Of a DNA stretch of 64,000 nt, positions 48,730 to 58,768 are shown piece after piece. The notes beneath the pieces are model-generated. The model made no database searches, was not told the origin of the DNA, and saw nothing but the letters and a program-made list of their open reading frames with translations. The number at the start of each line of letters is the position of its first letter. Within the stretch, counting starts at the first letter, position 1. The position numbers and the translations under genes were made by a program. The stretch comes from Nitrososphaerota archaeon (GTDB lineage Archaea > Thermoproteota > Nitrososphaeria > Conexivisphaerales > DTJL01), in assembly GCA_021324115.1 (NCBI GenBank), contig JAJPJS010000027.1:62001-126000 (forward strand). Direction: 5' to 3'.

Positions 48730-49194
48730 CTATGATACCTCCTTTGCGACAAGTTCGATATGCGTCAAAACGTGAATAGAGGGGCTGGAACGACCAAAAG
48801 CGCGCGGTTCAAACCTTTTCAGGCGTCTACCAGCGGAGGCGGCGGCATGAATTATCCGCAGATGCTCTGTATTCATGCCACGGTGCTCGGCGTTATTCTG
48901 CAGGTTTTCAAGCACCCGCAATATCTCCCGAGCACACTTTGTGGGATAGCCCCCGGTCGGAAAACCTTGAAGCTGTTTTCTGTGGCCCCTCTTCAGTTTG
49001 AACCTCCTGTATGCCACCGGTCTCTTCATGTCAGCCACTTCTTCAAGAAAATTTCTAGCAGAATCAATCGAGAGACCTTTAATGGACTCGCACACTTCGC
49101 GGGCCATCTTCGGGCTTACGTCGACTTCCCTGCCGCTGGCTCGTACATATGATGCATTATCATGTGTATGGAAAGAGTACCCGAATTGAGGCAT
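48730..49194 (-). CDS. rpl22: Ribosomal protein L22
   Basis: ASGREVDVSPKMAREVCESIKGL..., GYPTKCAREILRVLENLQNNAEHRGM. Confidence 0.94.
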   Translation of the reverse strand: MPQFGYSFHTHDNASYVRASGREVDVSPKMAREVCESIKGLSIDSARNFLEEVADMKRPVAYRRFKLKRGHRKQLQGFPTGGYPTKCAREILRVLENLQNNAEHRGMNTEHLRIIHAAASAGRRLKRFEPRAFGRSSPSIHVLTHIELVAKEVS

Positions 49195-49296
49195 ACAGCT
49201 AACACGCGCGTACTACTCGCCTTGAAGTTACCACATAAATACTTTCTGCTTTTATATTATGAAATAGCCCGAGATTGTCTAAAATTTAGCTCTTTA

Positions 49297-50133
49297 CTAT
49301 TTTGAAACCGCTTCACAAAGCATCATTGCTTCCAGGGAGCAGAACACTGCTTCCTCCGTCCTGACCGTTTCGACCCCCTGACCTGGTATTGTATTCAGCA
49401 CAAAGTCGAACCGATCCTCCACATCCACCCTTCGGAACATGTCGAACAGTCCTCTCTTTGGAGAGCCGAATGCAAGAAAACATCTTTTCGAATCTGTTAT
49501 CCTTCTGGAAACCTTGTCCCAGACTTCTGCTAGCGGTGTGCCGAACCTGGAAGTTGCCACCTTCATGTCGAACTGTCTTAGCGTTTCAAAAAGGTCGTTG
49601 GAGAGCATCACGGTGTAGCCCCAGTATTCACCTGACTGACTGGGTGATGCGTCCGACGCCCTTGCAACACCCCCCTGAATCGAAATCCTCACGGTCTGAC
49701 GAGAGCCTGTACGGCCACTTCCAGAATACGGAATCAGGCTGGGGGCACCTACAAAGACCATTCTTTCGCCACCCTTCGCCTCCTCCACGTAGGCTTCTCT
49801 GTATTCACCATCCTTCAGAGAAGCATCCTTTTTGTGTGAAGGGATCTTGAGGGGAGGAAGGAGACCGGCATACTTCAAATGAGGTTTCAGGGGGTACAGT
49901 CGCTTTCGCAGGTACTGGGGAGTTTCAAGGTACTGGAGCATGTCCCTGATGAGAAGATTTTCGGAACCCCCACTTCCCTTTGGGTCTGGAAATATCACTA
50001 TCTTTCTGACACGGAAGATCGAAGCGGCGCGTGCCAGCTGTCCAAGCTTTACCGTTTTGTCCCTCAACTCCCTATCCTCCATGAGGACTGAATCAGGGAT
50101 ACCGATGCTTAATTCGGTCAAAATCTCGACCAT
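49297..50133 (-). CDS. SPOUT-type RNA methyltransferase-like protein (COG2106-like)
   Basis: MVEILTELSIGIPDSVLMEDRELRDKTVKLGQLARAASIFRVRKIVIFPDP...YLRKRLYPLKPHLKYAGLLPPLKIPSH...FDFVLNTIPGQGVETVRTEEAVFCSLEAM. Confidence 0.8.
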   Translation of the reverse strand: MVEILTELSIGIPDSVLMEDRELRDKTVKLGQLARAASIFRVRKIVIFPDPKGSGGSENLLIRDMLQYLETPQYLRKRLYPLKPHLKYAGLLPPLKIPSHKKDASLKDGEYREAYVEEAKGGERMVFVGAPSLIPYSGSGRTGSRQTVRISIQGGVARASDASPSQSGEYWGYTVMLSNDLFETLRQFDMKVATSRFGTPLAEVWDKVSRRITDSKRCFLAFGSPKRGLFDMFRRVDVEDRFDFVLNTIPGQGVETVRTEEAVFCSLEAMMLCEAVSK

Positions 50134-50226
50134 TGAGCATGCATGCCTGGGGTTAAAAAGAAGAATCGGGTACTCCGAACATCTTATAAGCTGCACAGAA
50201 TCAGTTGCGCGAAAGGTAGACAGGAA

Positions 50227-50595
50227 TTGTCCTCCGATGAAGATGACGAATTGAAGAAGCTTATGAGTAAGAAACTAAGGGAGCTTGCAGCTAAATCACA
50301 GCCTCCGCCCCCACGACCTTCCCCCAGAGATGTGGTGGTTGCGAAGCTTTTCGACAGGGGCGATGAAGTGCTGGCCGCGGCAGAGGCGCAGTTCCCATCT
50401 GAGACCAGGGTCATCATCGGGAGGCTTGCTGAACTGTATACTTCAGGAAAGCTTACCGCCCGGATAAGCGGCGGGGAGCTGCTGTATCTTTTCAGAAGGC
50501 TCGGACTCGATGTCAGAATAGAGACTTCGATAAAGGTGGAGGAGCATGGAAAATTCGTTGACCTGTCCGAAAAGCTGAAGAGCGGTAAGTATTGA
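50227..50595 (+). CDS. PDCD5/TFAR19-like DNA-binding protein (probable)
   Basis: (L/M)SSDEDDELKKLMSKKLRELAAK N-terminus and helical core; TTG start proposed; C-terminus divergent. Confidence 0.5.
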   Translation: MSSDEDDELKKLMSKKLRELAAKSQPPPPRPSPRDVVVAKLFDRGDEVLAAAEAQFPSETRVIIGRLAELYTSGKLTARISGGELLYLFRRLGLDVRIETSIKVEEHGKFVDLSEKLKSGKY

Positions 50596-50602
50596 GTAGG
50601 AA

Positions 50603-50986
50603 CTACTTCAACGGAACGTAGAGAGAACTCCTGCTGGCACCTATACCGGGTGTGCCGTGCACAACCTTCTTTATCGGCGACGCATACTCTCCGAGGTAAT
50701 GACCCACCATTTCTGGTTTGATTTCAACCGTCGTGAACTCCTTTCCGCTATATACATCGATCGACATTCCGACCATGAACGGCAGTATGACCATATCCCG
50801 GGCGTGCGTTCTTATTCGTCCCTCCTTTGCGCTTCTCACCCTTTCGATGAGCTTCTTCTTCTCATGGCTGAGCTCTCTGTTTAGGGACCGTCTCTGGCGT
50901 GAGGGCATTAGGTCGAGAACCTGCTCAAGGGGCATCTCCTGGAGCTGTTCCATCGTCCTTCCCCGATATCTGAATTCACGTGGCAT
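50603..50986 (-). CDS. rps19: Ribosomal protein S19
   Basis: [32 protein letters not shown]..., [30 protein letters not shown]. Confidence 0.95.
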   Translation of the reverse strand: MPREFRYRGRTMEQLQEMPLEQVLDLMPSRQRRSLNRELSHEKKKLIERVRSAKEGRIRTHARDMVILPFMVGMSIDVYSGKEFTTVEIKPEMVGHYLGEYASPIKKVVHGTPGIGASRSSLYVPLK

Positions 50987-51015
50987 TCTGCTTCATGACC
51001 TCCTTGCCTGACTTA

Positions 51016-51765
51016 TTATCGTTTCTGTTCAACCGTTTCCCTGCTTATTACTCTGCCTCTTCCCGTCTTTCTCGGAGCTATGTGACCCACCTTTCGTCCA
51101 GGAGGCGTATTCCTAGCAGTAGAAGTTGATTTGCCTGGATGCTGATGCCTTCCACCTCCGAAGGGATGATGCACTACGGCCATCGCTATTCCCCTCACAG
51201 TAGGATAGCTCTTGTTTCGGGATATCATGTATCTCTCTCTTGCACCGGCCGTGAGAAAGGGCTTCTCCGTTCTTCCACCTGAAGCGATCGTGCCCACGGT
51301 TGCCCTTCCCCTGGAATCCATGAAAAGGCTCTTTCCGGATGGCAATCTTACAACGGTGGTGGAGCCTGCCTGAGAGAATACAATTGCTCCGCATCCGGAA
51401 GTCCTCACCATCCTTCCCCCATCCCCATAGACTGATTCTATGTTGCTGACGGTTGTTCCTTCGGGGATTCTGGACAATGGCAGTATATTACCGGTAGATG
51501 CTGGTGCTTCTGGTCCGATCATTACCTCACCGCCCTGGGCAAGGCCGGCAACGGCCGGAACGAAGAATTTCTTGCCATCCGGCATGATCAATCTGGCGAG
51601 CGGCGCACCGCGGCCTCTCTCATGGAATATGGATTCCACAAGAGCTGAAACGGTTTGGGTATGTGGCAGACGGGGATATGAAACCGGAGCAACCTTCCCC
51701 TTTTTCGGTGCCAACCACTGCAGCCCGGCTTTACCTCTTCTTCTGACAAGTATTCTCTTTCCCAA
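51016..51765 (-). CDS. rpl2: Ribosomal protein L2
   Basis: GKRILVRRRGKAG..., VRGIAMAVVHHPFGGGRHQHPGKSTSTARNTPPGRKVGHIAPRKTGR. Confidence 0.96.
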   Translation of the reverse strand: MGKRILVRRRGKAGLQWLAPKKGKVAPVSYPRLPHTQTVSALVESIFHERGRGAPLARLIMPDGKKFFVPAVAGLAQGGEVMIGPEAPASTGNILPLSRIPEGTTVSNIESVYGDGGRMVRTSGCGAIVFSQAGSTTVVRLPSGKSLFMDSRGRATVGTIASGGRTEKPFLTAGARERYMISRNKSYPTVRGIAMAVVHHPFGGGRHQHPGKSTSTARNTPPGRKVGHIAPRKTGRGRVISRETVEQKR

Positions 51766-51780
51766 TTTACCATCACCCTA

Positions 51781-52047
51781 CTAGAGGACTCCCAACCTCG
51801 AAGCCAGCTCAGAAGCAGGTGTGTCCGTTGTGAATGTCACATATGCCTTTTTGCCTGTCGAGGTTCGGAGTGTATTCACGTCGGCCACCTTTACGTCATA
51901 CATCAGCTCTATTGCCCTCTTGACCTGAGATTTAGTAGCCTCATCACTCACCATGAATACCATCTTGTTCTGCTTTTCGATCAGCGCAAAGGTTTTTTCA
52001 GTAACGTAGGGCATCCTTATTATGTGGTAAGCCTCTTCAAAATCCAA
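51781..52047 (-). CDS. rpl23: Ribosomal protein L23
   Basis: PYVTEKTFALIEKQNKMVFMVSDEATKSQVKRAIELMYDVKVADVNTL. Confidence 0.95.
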   Translation of the reverse strand: MDFEEAYHIIRMPYVTEKTFALIEKQNKMVFMVSDEATKSQVKRAIELMYDVKVADVNTLRTSTGKKAYVTFTTDTPASELASRLGVL

Positions 52048-52056
52048 TCCGACTCA

Positions 52057-52848
52057 TCACGCTCCTCTTTCAGAAAATCTTTCCTTCAACGATGTAAGGG
52101 CCGAGTTCGTAAAGATACAGAGTCTTCCAGGAACCCCTCCCGGCGCGAGGTCAAGAAGGCTCAGGTCCGTCGCCTTTACCACCTCAACACCCGGGAAGCT
52201 TCCGGCCGCTCTTGAAATCCCCTTGTCATCCGCAACGACGATCAAAGGGCCTCTTCCCACCCTTTTGGCCCTTCCCCTCCAGGCTGACCGGCCTCCCCTT
52301 CTTTTTCTTCCCGTGGTCCGGCGGACATCGTCCAAAACGCCAACTTTATCAAAAAACTTCCTCAGCTCGACTGCCTTTGTAACCCCCTCCAGAGAATCGT
52401 CGGCGATGATCGGAACCAACCTGTCGTCAGGAACCCTGTGGCCCCTTGAAACGACGAAATCTCTCGAGGCAACCGAACCCAATGCAGAAAGAAAAGCGAC
52501 CCTTCTTTCCTTTGAATTGATGCCCAGTCTAACCACCTTTTCAGACTTTGGGGGCATCGCAAGTCTTCCCTTGACAACCCCGCCCACACCAGCTGCCTGT
52601 CCCGACCGTTGGGTGCGTTCGCCTTTGACCCTTGCAGGACGAGCGACGCCCCTACCAGTATTCCATGACATTGCACTAGTTCTTTCTCCGGCGAAGGGGT
52701 CGGTACCTTTCTTTTGCAGAGAGTGGGTATGGAGGAGCCAGAATGCGCGCTTTATCAGACGCAGGTTGACGGGGGTCGAGAATGTATCCGGTAATTCGAC
52801 CTTTGAAACTTCGCCCCCTTCAAGGTCAAAAACAGGGAATGACATCAC
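52057..52848 (-). CDS. rpl4: Ribosomal protein L4
   Basis: MSWNTGRGVARPARVKGERTQRSGQAAGVGGVVKGRLAMPPKSEKVV. Confidence 0.95.
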   Translation of the reverse strand: MMSFPVFDLEGGEVSKVELPDTFSTPVNLRLIKRAFWLLHTHSLQKKGTDPFAGERTSAMSWNTGRGVARPARVKGERTQRSGQAAGVGGVVKGRLAMPPKSEKVVRLGINSKERRVAFLSALGSVASRDFVVSRGHRVPDDRLVPIIADDSLEGVTKAVELRKFFDKVGVLDDVRRTTGRKRRGGRSAWRGRAKRVGRGPLIVVADDKGISRAAGSFPGVEVVKATDLSLLDLAPGGVPGRLCIFTNSALTSLKERFSERGA

Positions 52849-53828
52849 GCAACCACCTTCGTAGGTCTGGAACTCACGTATATCAGCTGTGGCGCCTTGG
52901 GCTGTCTTACCCGCGCCCTCACGGGTTGGCGAATGATGACTGGCCTTCTGAACGGGCCTGGAATCGATCCCTTAAGGACGAGATAATCACCCTTCACTAC
53001 GCCAAAGTGAGGGAACCCGCCTGCAGGGGTGACTGGTGTCTCCTTCTCGTTACCCAGCGCCATGATTTTGTGGTTGTACTCAACTCTCTGATGGAATCCC
53101 TTCTGACCCGCCCTTGCGACGGTGTACATTACATCGTGAGGATGCCAGGGCGAAAGAACACCAACTGCCCTTACACTTTTCCTCGATTTGTGTTGCTTCC
53201 TCTTCACGCCGAATCTTGTAATGGGACCCTCGAATCCCTTACCCTTCGATACGGATGCAACGTCAACCATCTGGCCGGGTTGAAGTTGCTTATGTGCTTG
53301 AACCTTCTTCCCGAGATTTCCCAGCGCGAACTCGAGTCTTTCCTCCAGACTCCCACCCACGACGGGGACCTCGAAAAGAATTGAACTCTTCTGCTCGAGT
53401 CCTGCTTCCGAAGGTTTAACCGAAATTATAACAAACACGTCACTTGCACCGCCAACCAGCTTTCCAAAAGAATCCAGCTGCTCCTTCGAAGGTGCGGCAC
53501 CCTCCTTTGTTACGTTGATATCCTTAAGCACAGAACGCCTTCCATCTGCTTCTTGATACAGGCGAACACCTGTGACCAATCCATCAGAAACGGAAAGCAC
53601 TGTCGCGGGAACAAAAAGCGGTTTGCCAAAGTTGGGTGTCTTCTCCCTGTCATCCACGGTTACGAGATGGATCATGCCTACCTTGAAGCCGACGAAGCCG
53701 CCTAGAGAAGGTGAAGATGATTCGGGGCGAGACCATGCCCTGACGCGGGGGATCAGACCATGAGCCCGGCTACGTGGATAGTATGCAAGAGAACCTCTTC
53801 TTGGTGCGCTGTGTTTTCTGTGACCCAT
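52845..53828 (-). CDS. rpl3: Ribosomal protein L3
   Basis: PRRGSLAYYPRSRAHGLIPRVRAWS..., GFVGFKVGMIHLVTVDD, VDVASVSKGKGFEGPITRFGVKRKQHKSRKS. Confidence 0.96.
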   Translation of the reverse strand: MGHRKHSAPRRGSLAYYPRSRAHGLIPRVRAWSRPESSSPSLGGFVGFKVGMIHLVTVDDREKTPNFGKPLFVPATVLSVSDGLVTGVRLYQEADGRRSVLKDINVTKEGAAPSKEQLDSFGKLVGGASDVFVIISVKPSEAGLEQKSSILFEVPVVGGSLEERLEFALGNLGKKVQAHKQLQPGQMVDVASVSKGKGFEGPITRFGVKRKQHKSRKSVRAVGVLSPWHPHDVMYTVARAGQKGFHQRVEYNHKIMALGNEKETPVTPAGGFPHFGVVKGDYLVLKGSIPGPFRRPVIIRQPVRARVRQPKAPQLIYVSSRPTKVVA

Positions 53829-54164
53829 AACCCATGCATTCCGCTGGACACGCCCAGTCAGAACCTAATAAAAAGTTATCTGGGCAAAAATGGGCCAATT
53901 GTCCTTCTTGGCTTCAGCGGGTGAAGCTGCATATGATTAATGTGTGGGACCATAATTGTTTTTGGGATGAGACCGGAATAACGGAGCCAAGAGCTTCGGC
54001 GATGGAAGCGGCCTAGAACAATGTACGAAAGGTAATCTGATGCCGCTCACCCGGTTGCATGATTTATGACGCAATGAACCTCTGGATGACAGGGATAGGG
54101 CATGAACTTCTGGAAAAACACGTATTGAAAATGATAAAAGAAAGTCCGTTATCTTACCTATTCT

Positions 54165-55706
54165 ATGACAACTAAAGAAAAGATGAACCTGAAACTCGGA
54201 CCCCTGTTTCAGGACTGTTTCACGGTTCAGGAGAATGTGACTGTATTCAAGCTGCTCGCGGATGGAAGATGGCTTGAAGCGAATCCCCCTAAACTATTGA
54301 ATGTTGTTTCCCCGATTGATGGGTCAATCGTAGCCGCGGTTCAGGCCGCATCTCCAGCCGATGTGGACTTCGCTGTGAAGGCGGCACATGAAGCAAGAAG
54401 AAGGATACGGGACATACCGGCGATAGACAGGATAGATATGCTCAACAGAGCCCGCCACATCATCCGGGATCATATGGATGAATTCGTCAATGCGCTTGTA
54501 CTCGAATCGGGAAAGACGGTCGTTTCTGCGCAGGCCGAAGTGATGGCCGCGCTCAATAGAATAAAGATGACAATGGAGGAGGCAAGGAGCATTTTTGGAG
54601 AGTACGTTCCTGGAGACTGGTCAGAGGACACCATGGCGAAATTTGCCTTGGTGATCAGGGAACCAATCGGAGTTATTGCATGCGTGTCACCATTCAATTA
54701 TCCACTTTTTTCGATGGTTGCTAAAGTAGTGCCCGCGATCGTATCAGGAAATTCGGTCGTGATGAAGCCTTCCTCGGATGATCCTATTCAGGCCATAATG
54801 CTTGCACGGGTGCTTCAGGAATCGGGCCTGCCGCAGGGTGTCGTAAATCTGGTCACGGGAAAGGGGGGAGAGGTGGGTGACACACTTGTGGGTCATGAAC
54901 TAGTGGGCATGGTTACCCTGACTGGGAGTACCGAAACCGGACGACATGTTGCCTCTCTTACCGGAATGAAGAAGGTGCACCTAGAACTGGGTGGAAAAGG
55001 CGCAGCGATCGTTACAGCAAGTGCGGATCCAATCCTTGCCGCAAAGAAGGTTCTGGAAGGTTGCTTCAAATTCTCCGGGCAGAGGTGTGATGCGATCTCG
55101 AGAGTCCTTGTCGATAAAAGCGTAAAGGAGATGTTCATGAAGGAATTATTGAAGGAGTATGAAGGATGGAGGCTGGGTAACCCCAGGGACGCCTCAGTGA
55201 ACATGGGCCCGCTCATAAATGAAAGAGCGGCTGAAAGGGTTCAGAAGTTAGTGGATGATGCAGTTTCCAAAGGAGCAGCACTTGTAAAGGGCGGAAGGCA
55301 CAAAGGCACCTACTTTGAACCCACAATATTGGATTCGGTTCCGCTGAATGCGAGCATAGCCTGGGAAGAAACGTTTGGTCCTGTGGTTACACTTATCGAT
55401 GTCTCCGGTGTGGACGAAGCGATCGAAATAGTGAATCGCTCGAAGTATGGCCTTGATTCCTGTGTGTTCACGAATGATTTCTACACGGCGTGGAAGGTTG
55501 CAAAGGCCCTCCAGGAGGGTTCCGTCACAATCAATGATGCACCGTCTCACGGGGTAGGCTACTTTCCATTCGGCGGAAACAAGGATTCAGGAATTGGCAG
55601 GGAAGGGGTTGGATACAGCATAGATGAGATGACACGAATCAAGACGATTTCGTTCAATCTGCTGCCTGGCGGGTTGGGTAAAACCCGGAAGACTCCAAGG
55701 ATGTAA
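54165..55706 (+). CDS. Aldehyde dehydrogenase family, probable non-phosphorylating glyceraldehyde(-3-phosphate) dehydrogenase (GapN-like)
   Basis: 513 aa; PIGVIACVSPFNYPLFSMVAKVVPAIVSGNSVVMKPSSDDP, LELGGKGAAIV, FSGQRCDAISRVLV. Confidence 0.8.
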   Translation: MTTKEKMNLKLGPLFQDCFTVQENVTVFKLLADGRWLEANPPKLLNVVSPIDGSIVAAVQAASPADVDFAVKAAHEARRRIRDIPAIDRIDMLNRARHIIRDHMDEFVNALVLESGKTVVSAQAEVMAALNRIKMTMEEARSIFGEYVPGDWSEDTMAKFALVIREPIGVIACVSPFNYPLFSMVAKVVPAIVSGNSVVMKPSSDDPIQAIMLARVLQESGLPQGVVNLVTGKGGEVGDTLVGHELVGMVTLTGSTETGRHVASLTGMKKVHLELGGKGAAIVTASADPILAAKKVLEGCFKFSGQRCDAISRVLVDKSVKEMFMKELLKEYEGWRLGNPRDASVNMGPLINERAAERVQKLVDDAVSKGAALVKGGRHKGTYFEPTILDSVPLNASIAWEETFGPVVTLIDVSGVDEAIEIVNRSKYGLDSCVFTNDFYTAWKVAKALQEGSVTINDAPSHGVGYFPFGGNKDSGIGREGVGYSIDEMTRIKTISFNLLPGGLGKTRKTPRM

Positions 55707-55844
55707 TTTAAGTTCACTCCGTTGTAATTTACTTAGAAGCTTGGTGAAGCGGTGATTGATTGTAGGATTCAAATCGACATGTTAAACCCAAAAAGGGGGT
55801 AAAGCATTTAAAGAATTTAAGCAAGTGAACTTTTTCGCTTTCGA

Positions 55845-56426
55845 GTGGCATCGAGCACAACTGGGCTTGAAAGTGTATTTCCTTCTTACGTGCGTAACCT
55901 GCTGATGGGCAGCTTTCTTGTGGGTATGCTCCCGATCGTGGCACTGATAGCGGCCCTAGGCATTCACAGCATGTATCTCTTGGAGTTCGATCATGTGTTC
56001 ACGGGTGGCACTTGGACGGGTATAGACATCTTCATGGGAGTTGTGCTGACACGGATAATGAGAGTGATGGACGTGCCTTCGCGCGTCGAGGTTGCAAAAC
56101 GGCTCACGCCTGCAACATTTTTCATAATGCCATCCCTTTCGGCAACTGCGATAACTTCGGGGATATACCTCGCAGAAGAATTGGGGAAGTTTGATCTCCA
56201 TTCGCCTTGGATAATCGCTGCGGGGATTGTCGTGATTATATTAACCGCACAGGGGTTCGGTATATTCATGCCAAACGGCTTGAGAATATTTCTAGAGCTC
56301 TCAAAGGCAAAGCCTGATACTCAAAAGATAGCCAGACTGAACATGATAAACATCCGACTTGCTGGCAGCCAGGCATTATTCCAGGTGATAATAATCCTGA
56401 TAATGGCCCATTTGGCGGTGTATTAG
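55845..56426 (+). CDS. Multi-TM membrane protein (CopD/DUF2269-like?)
   Basis: 193 aa with several hydrophobic segments; family assignment tentative. Confidence 0.6.
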   Translation: MASSTTGLESVFPSYVRNLLMGSFLVGMLPIVALIAALGIHSMYLLEFDHVFTGGTWTGIDIFMGVVLTRIMRVMDVPSRVEVAKRLTPATFFIMPSLSATAITSGIYLAEELGKFDLHSPWIIAAGIVVIILTAQGFGIFMPNGLRIFLELSKAKPDTQKIARLNMINIRLAGSQALFQVIIILIMAHLAVY

Positions 56427-56479
56427 TTGACCTGTGATAACCTTAGTAGAAGGAGTTTTTTAGGAGGAAATAAGCCAAG

Positions 56480-56677
56480 TTGAATGTTGGCGCGCTTGCG
56501 GCTACGCTGGTATTCTTCGCTTTACTATCTATCGTATACATTGCATTGTTCGTATCTGCAAGGAGGAGTGTTGTGAGAGGCGAGATGAAGCCCGGGGGTC
56601 CGAGACTTCTGGGTTGGGCGTTTGTCGGGAGTTCCATCCTCTTTGTGTTGCTCGCGCTCACCGCATTCCTTGTTTGA
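56480..56677 (+). CDS. Small two-TM membrane protein
   Basis: 65 aa, MNVGALAATLVFFALLSIVYIALFVSARR...LLGWAFVGSSILFVLLALTAFLV; same strand just after the preceding membrane-protein gene. Confidence 0.55.
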   Translation: MNVGALAATLVFFALLSIVYIALFVSARRSVVRGEMKPGGPRLLGWAFVGSSILFVLLALTAFLV

Positions 56678-56739
56678 AATTAACGCAGTAGTCTCCTTTT
56701 CTAAAACGGTTCAGCTTTTAAACCGGCTGAAGGACGCTT

Positions 56740-57699
56740 TTGAATGGTACATCCATGCTGAAGGTTATAATAGATACGGACACCGCGGGAGATGACACCA
56801 CGGCTCTTATGCTTGCACTGAGAAGCTCAAACGTCAGGGTCGAGGCAATCACAATTAATTGCGGAAACGTGGCGTTCGACCAGCAGGTTGAAAATGCGCT
56901 TTACACTGTGGAGCTTTCTGGTAATTCCGGACGGGTGCCCGTGTATCCTGGGGCTAGAAGACCCTTGTTAAGGGACTGGCAAACCGTCGAAGAAGTTCAT
57001 GGGAAGGATGGCATGGGGAACTCATTCTTTCCAAAGGCAAGGCAGCGGCCAGAAGAGAAGCATGCCGTGGATGCCATGATCGAATCGATTAACAAGAATC
57101 CAAACGAGGTGACCGTCATCGAACAGGCGCCCATGACAAATCTGGCCATGGCCATCAGAAAGGATCCGGAGATCGTCAGGAAGATCAGACGGGTATACTT
57201 TATGGGTGGAACAAATCAGTATCTTGGCAATGTTACGCCTGCAGCCGAATTCAATATCTGGGTCGACCCGGATGCCGCCAAGATAGTGTTCCATTCAGGG
57301 GTGAATCTGACTATGGTCGGCTGGGAGATATGTATGAAGTACGGCCTGCTGATGCCTGACGAGATTGCGGAGATTGAGAGTCTGCACACTAAAGAATCCG
57401 ATTTCTTCATCAAGGTCAACTCGGTGGCAAGAGAATTTCTGAAAAAGAGCACGGGCATAGACGCCATACCCTGCCCTGACAGTATCACAGTGGCCATGGT
57501 TCTTGATCCTTCGATCGCGACTTCCGTTAAGAAAAGGTATGTCGATGTAGACAACCAAAGTGAAATCAGCAGGGGAGCCACTTGGGTGGATGAACTCGCG
57601 GTATGGTCAAAAAAACCGAATATGGAAGTCGTCTATGAAGCATCCAAGAGTAAGTTCCGCTCACTCCTCATGAAAATGCTGAAGGGCCAAACGATCTGA
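56740..57699 (+). CDS. Inosine/uridine-preferring nucleoside hydrolase family
   Basis: KVIIDTDTAGDDTTALMLAL, GAMGG-like YFMGGTNQYLGNVTPAAEFNIWVDPDAA; probable ATG start at 56755. Confidence 0.92.
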   Translation: MNGTSMLKVIIDTDTAGDDTTALMLALRSSNVRVEAITINCGNVAFDQQVENALYTVELSGNSGRVPVYPGARRPLLRDWQTVEEVHGKDGMGNSFFPKARQRPEEKHAVDAMIESINKNPNEVTVIEQAPMTNLAMAIRKDPEIVRKIRRVYFMGGTNQYLGNVTPAAEFNIWVDPDAAKIVFHSGVNLTMVGWEICMKYGLLMPDEIAEIESLHTKESDFFIKVNSVAREFLKKSTGIDAIPCPDSITVAMVLDPSIATSVKKRYVDVDNQSEISRGATWVDELAVWSKKPNMEVVYEASKSKFRSLLMKMLKGQTI

Positions 57700-57906
57700 A
57701 GTTGCTCTCAAGTGCGTTATAAAAAGGTCGGAGGTCAGATCAGTGCCCAGGAAATCAGGTTAGGTGGCGGAAAACATCAAGATAAAACAGCCAAAATCAG
57801 CGGACCGTCATCTGAATTGAAAGGATTAAAGTGGTTTATGTGGATTAGAAGTCATGCTGGACCTACCTACAAGCGAGTATTTCGTTCGCTGGGTAAAATC
57901 TTGTAA

Positions 57907-58659
57907 TCATTCTGCCAGTGCAATGAGGTCATCAGCAAGTTCCACAGGCTTGGTGATCATTGGCCAATGGCCTGTTTCGATCACTTTGCTTGGACCATTT
58001 AGCTTGCCCCACTTACCCGCCAGGATTTCATCCACAGGGTCGCCCGACAGACTGCAGAAAATGTAGGCTTCCTTTGACGGACCGTAGTTCGAAGACAAAG
58101 CTATCGGGTCATTTGCGAGTTTGACTGGCCAGGGAGTAGCCCTGGACATCAGCCACTCTCTTTTGGGACCTACAACATCCTTACCGATCCTGTTTATGAT
58201 ATCCTCTGTGAGGGGGATGGAGTAGCTGCCTGTTTGAAGAGGACCGAATTCGAGAGTAGGGTCAAATCTGCCCTGAGGTTTATGAGTAGCCTCTGGTCTG
58301 AATGCATCGAGGTAGATAACTTTCTTCACCTTGTCATGCGCACGATCGGCAACTGAAGCGGCTACCTTTCCTGCGAAGCTGTGGCCCACCAGGACAAAAT
58401 CATCAACGTCGTTGTACTTGACCGCGTTGAGGACGTCCATTATGGCAGTTTCCATTCCCACATAAGGTGTGGCCAGATGGACTCTTTCTGCCATACCAGT
58501 CAATGTGACTGGATAGGATCGAATGCCTCTCTTTTCAAGAGAGGAAACCACGTCTCGCCATGCCCAGGCTCCGAGCCAGGCGCCTGGCACAAGTACAAAA
58601 TCCGTCATTGTTTGAATTTTTCGTGCCAAGCTACTTAAAGATTCGTTTGTCCGCCACAA
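57907..58659 (-). CDS. Alpha/beta hydrolase
   Basis: FVLVPGAWLGAWAWRDVVSSLEKRG..., FVLVGHSFAGKVAASVADRA. Confidence 0.88.
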   Translation of the reverse strand: MWRTNESLSSLARKIQTMTDFVLVPGAWLGAWAWRDVVSSLEKRGIRSYPVTLTGMAERVHLATPYVGMETAIMDVLNAVKYNDVDDFVLVGHSFAGKVAASVADRAHDKVKKVIYLDAFRPEATHKPQGRFDPTLEFGPLQTGSYSIPLTEDIINRIGKDVVGPKREWLMSRATPWPVKLANDPIALSSNYGPSKEAYIFCSLSGDPVDEILAGKWGKLNGPSKVIETGHWPMITKPVELADDLIALAE

Positions 58660-58675
58660 ATTTAAAACTAATTAA

Positions 58676-58768
58676 TGGGCCGGGGGAGATTTGAACTCCT
58701 GACCTCGTGATTATCAGTCACGCGCTTTGGCCGCCAATTAGGCCCTAACCATGCTGAGCTACCGGCCC
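58676..58768 (-). tRNA. tRNA-Ile(GAT) with an 18-nt intron in the D-arm (58727..58744)
   Basis: GGGCCGG/CCGGCCC acceptor; CGTGA-CTGATAA-TCACG anticodon arm; D-arm restored to GCTC-AGCATGGTTA-GAGC after excising GGCCTAATTGGCGGCCAA. Confidence 0.93.
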
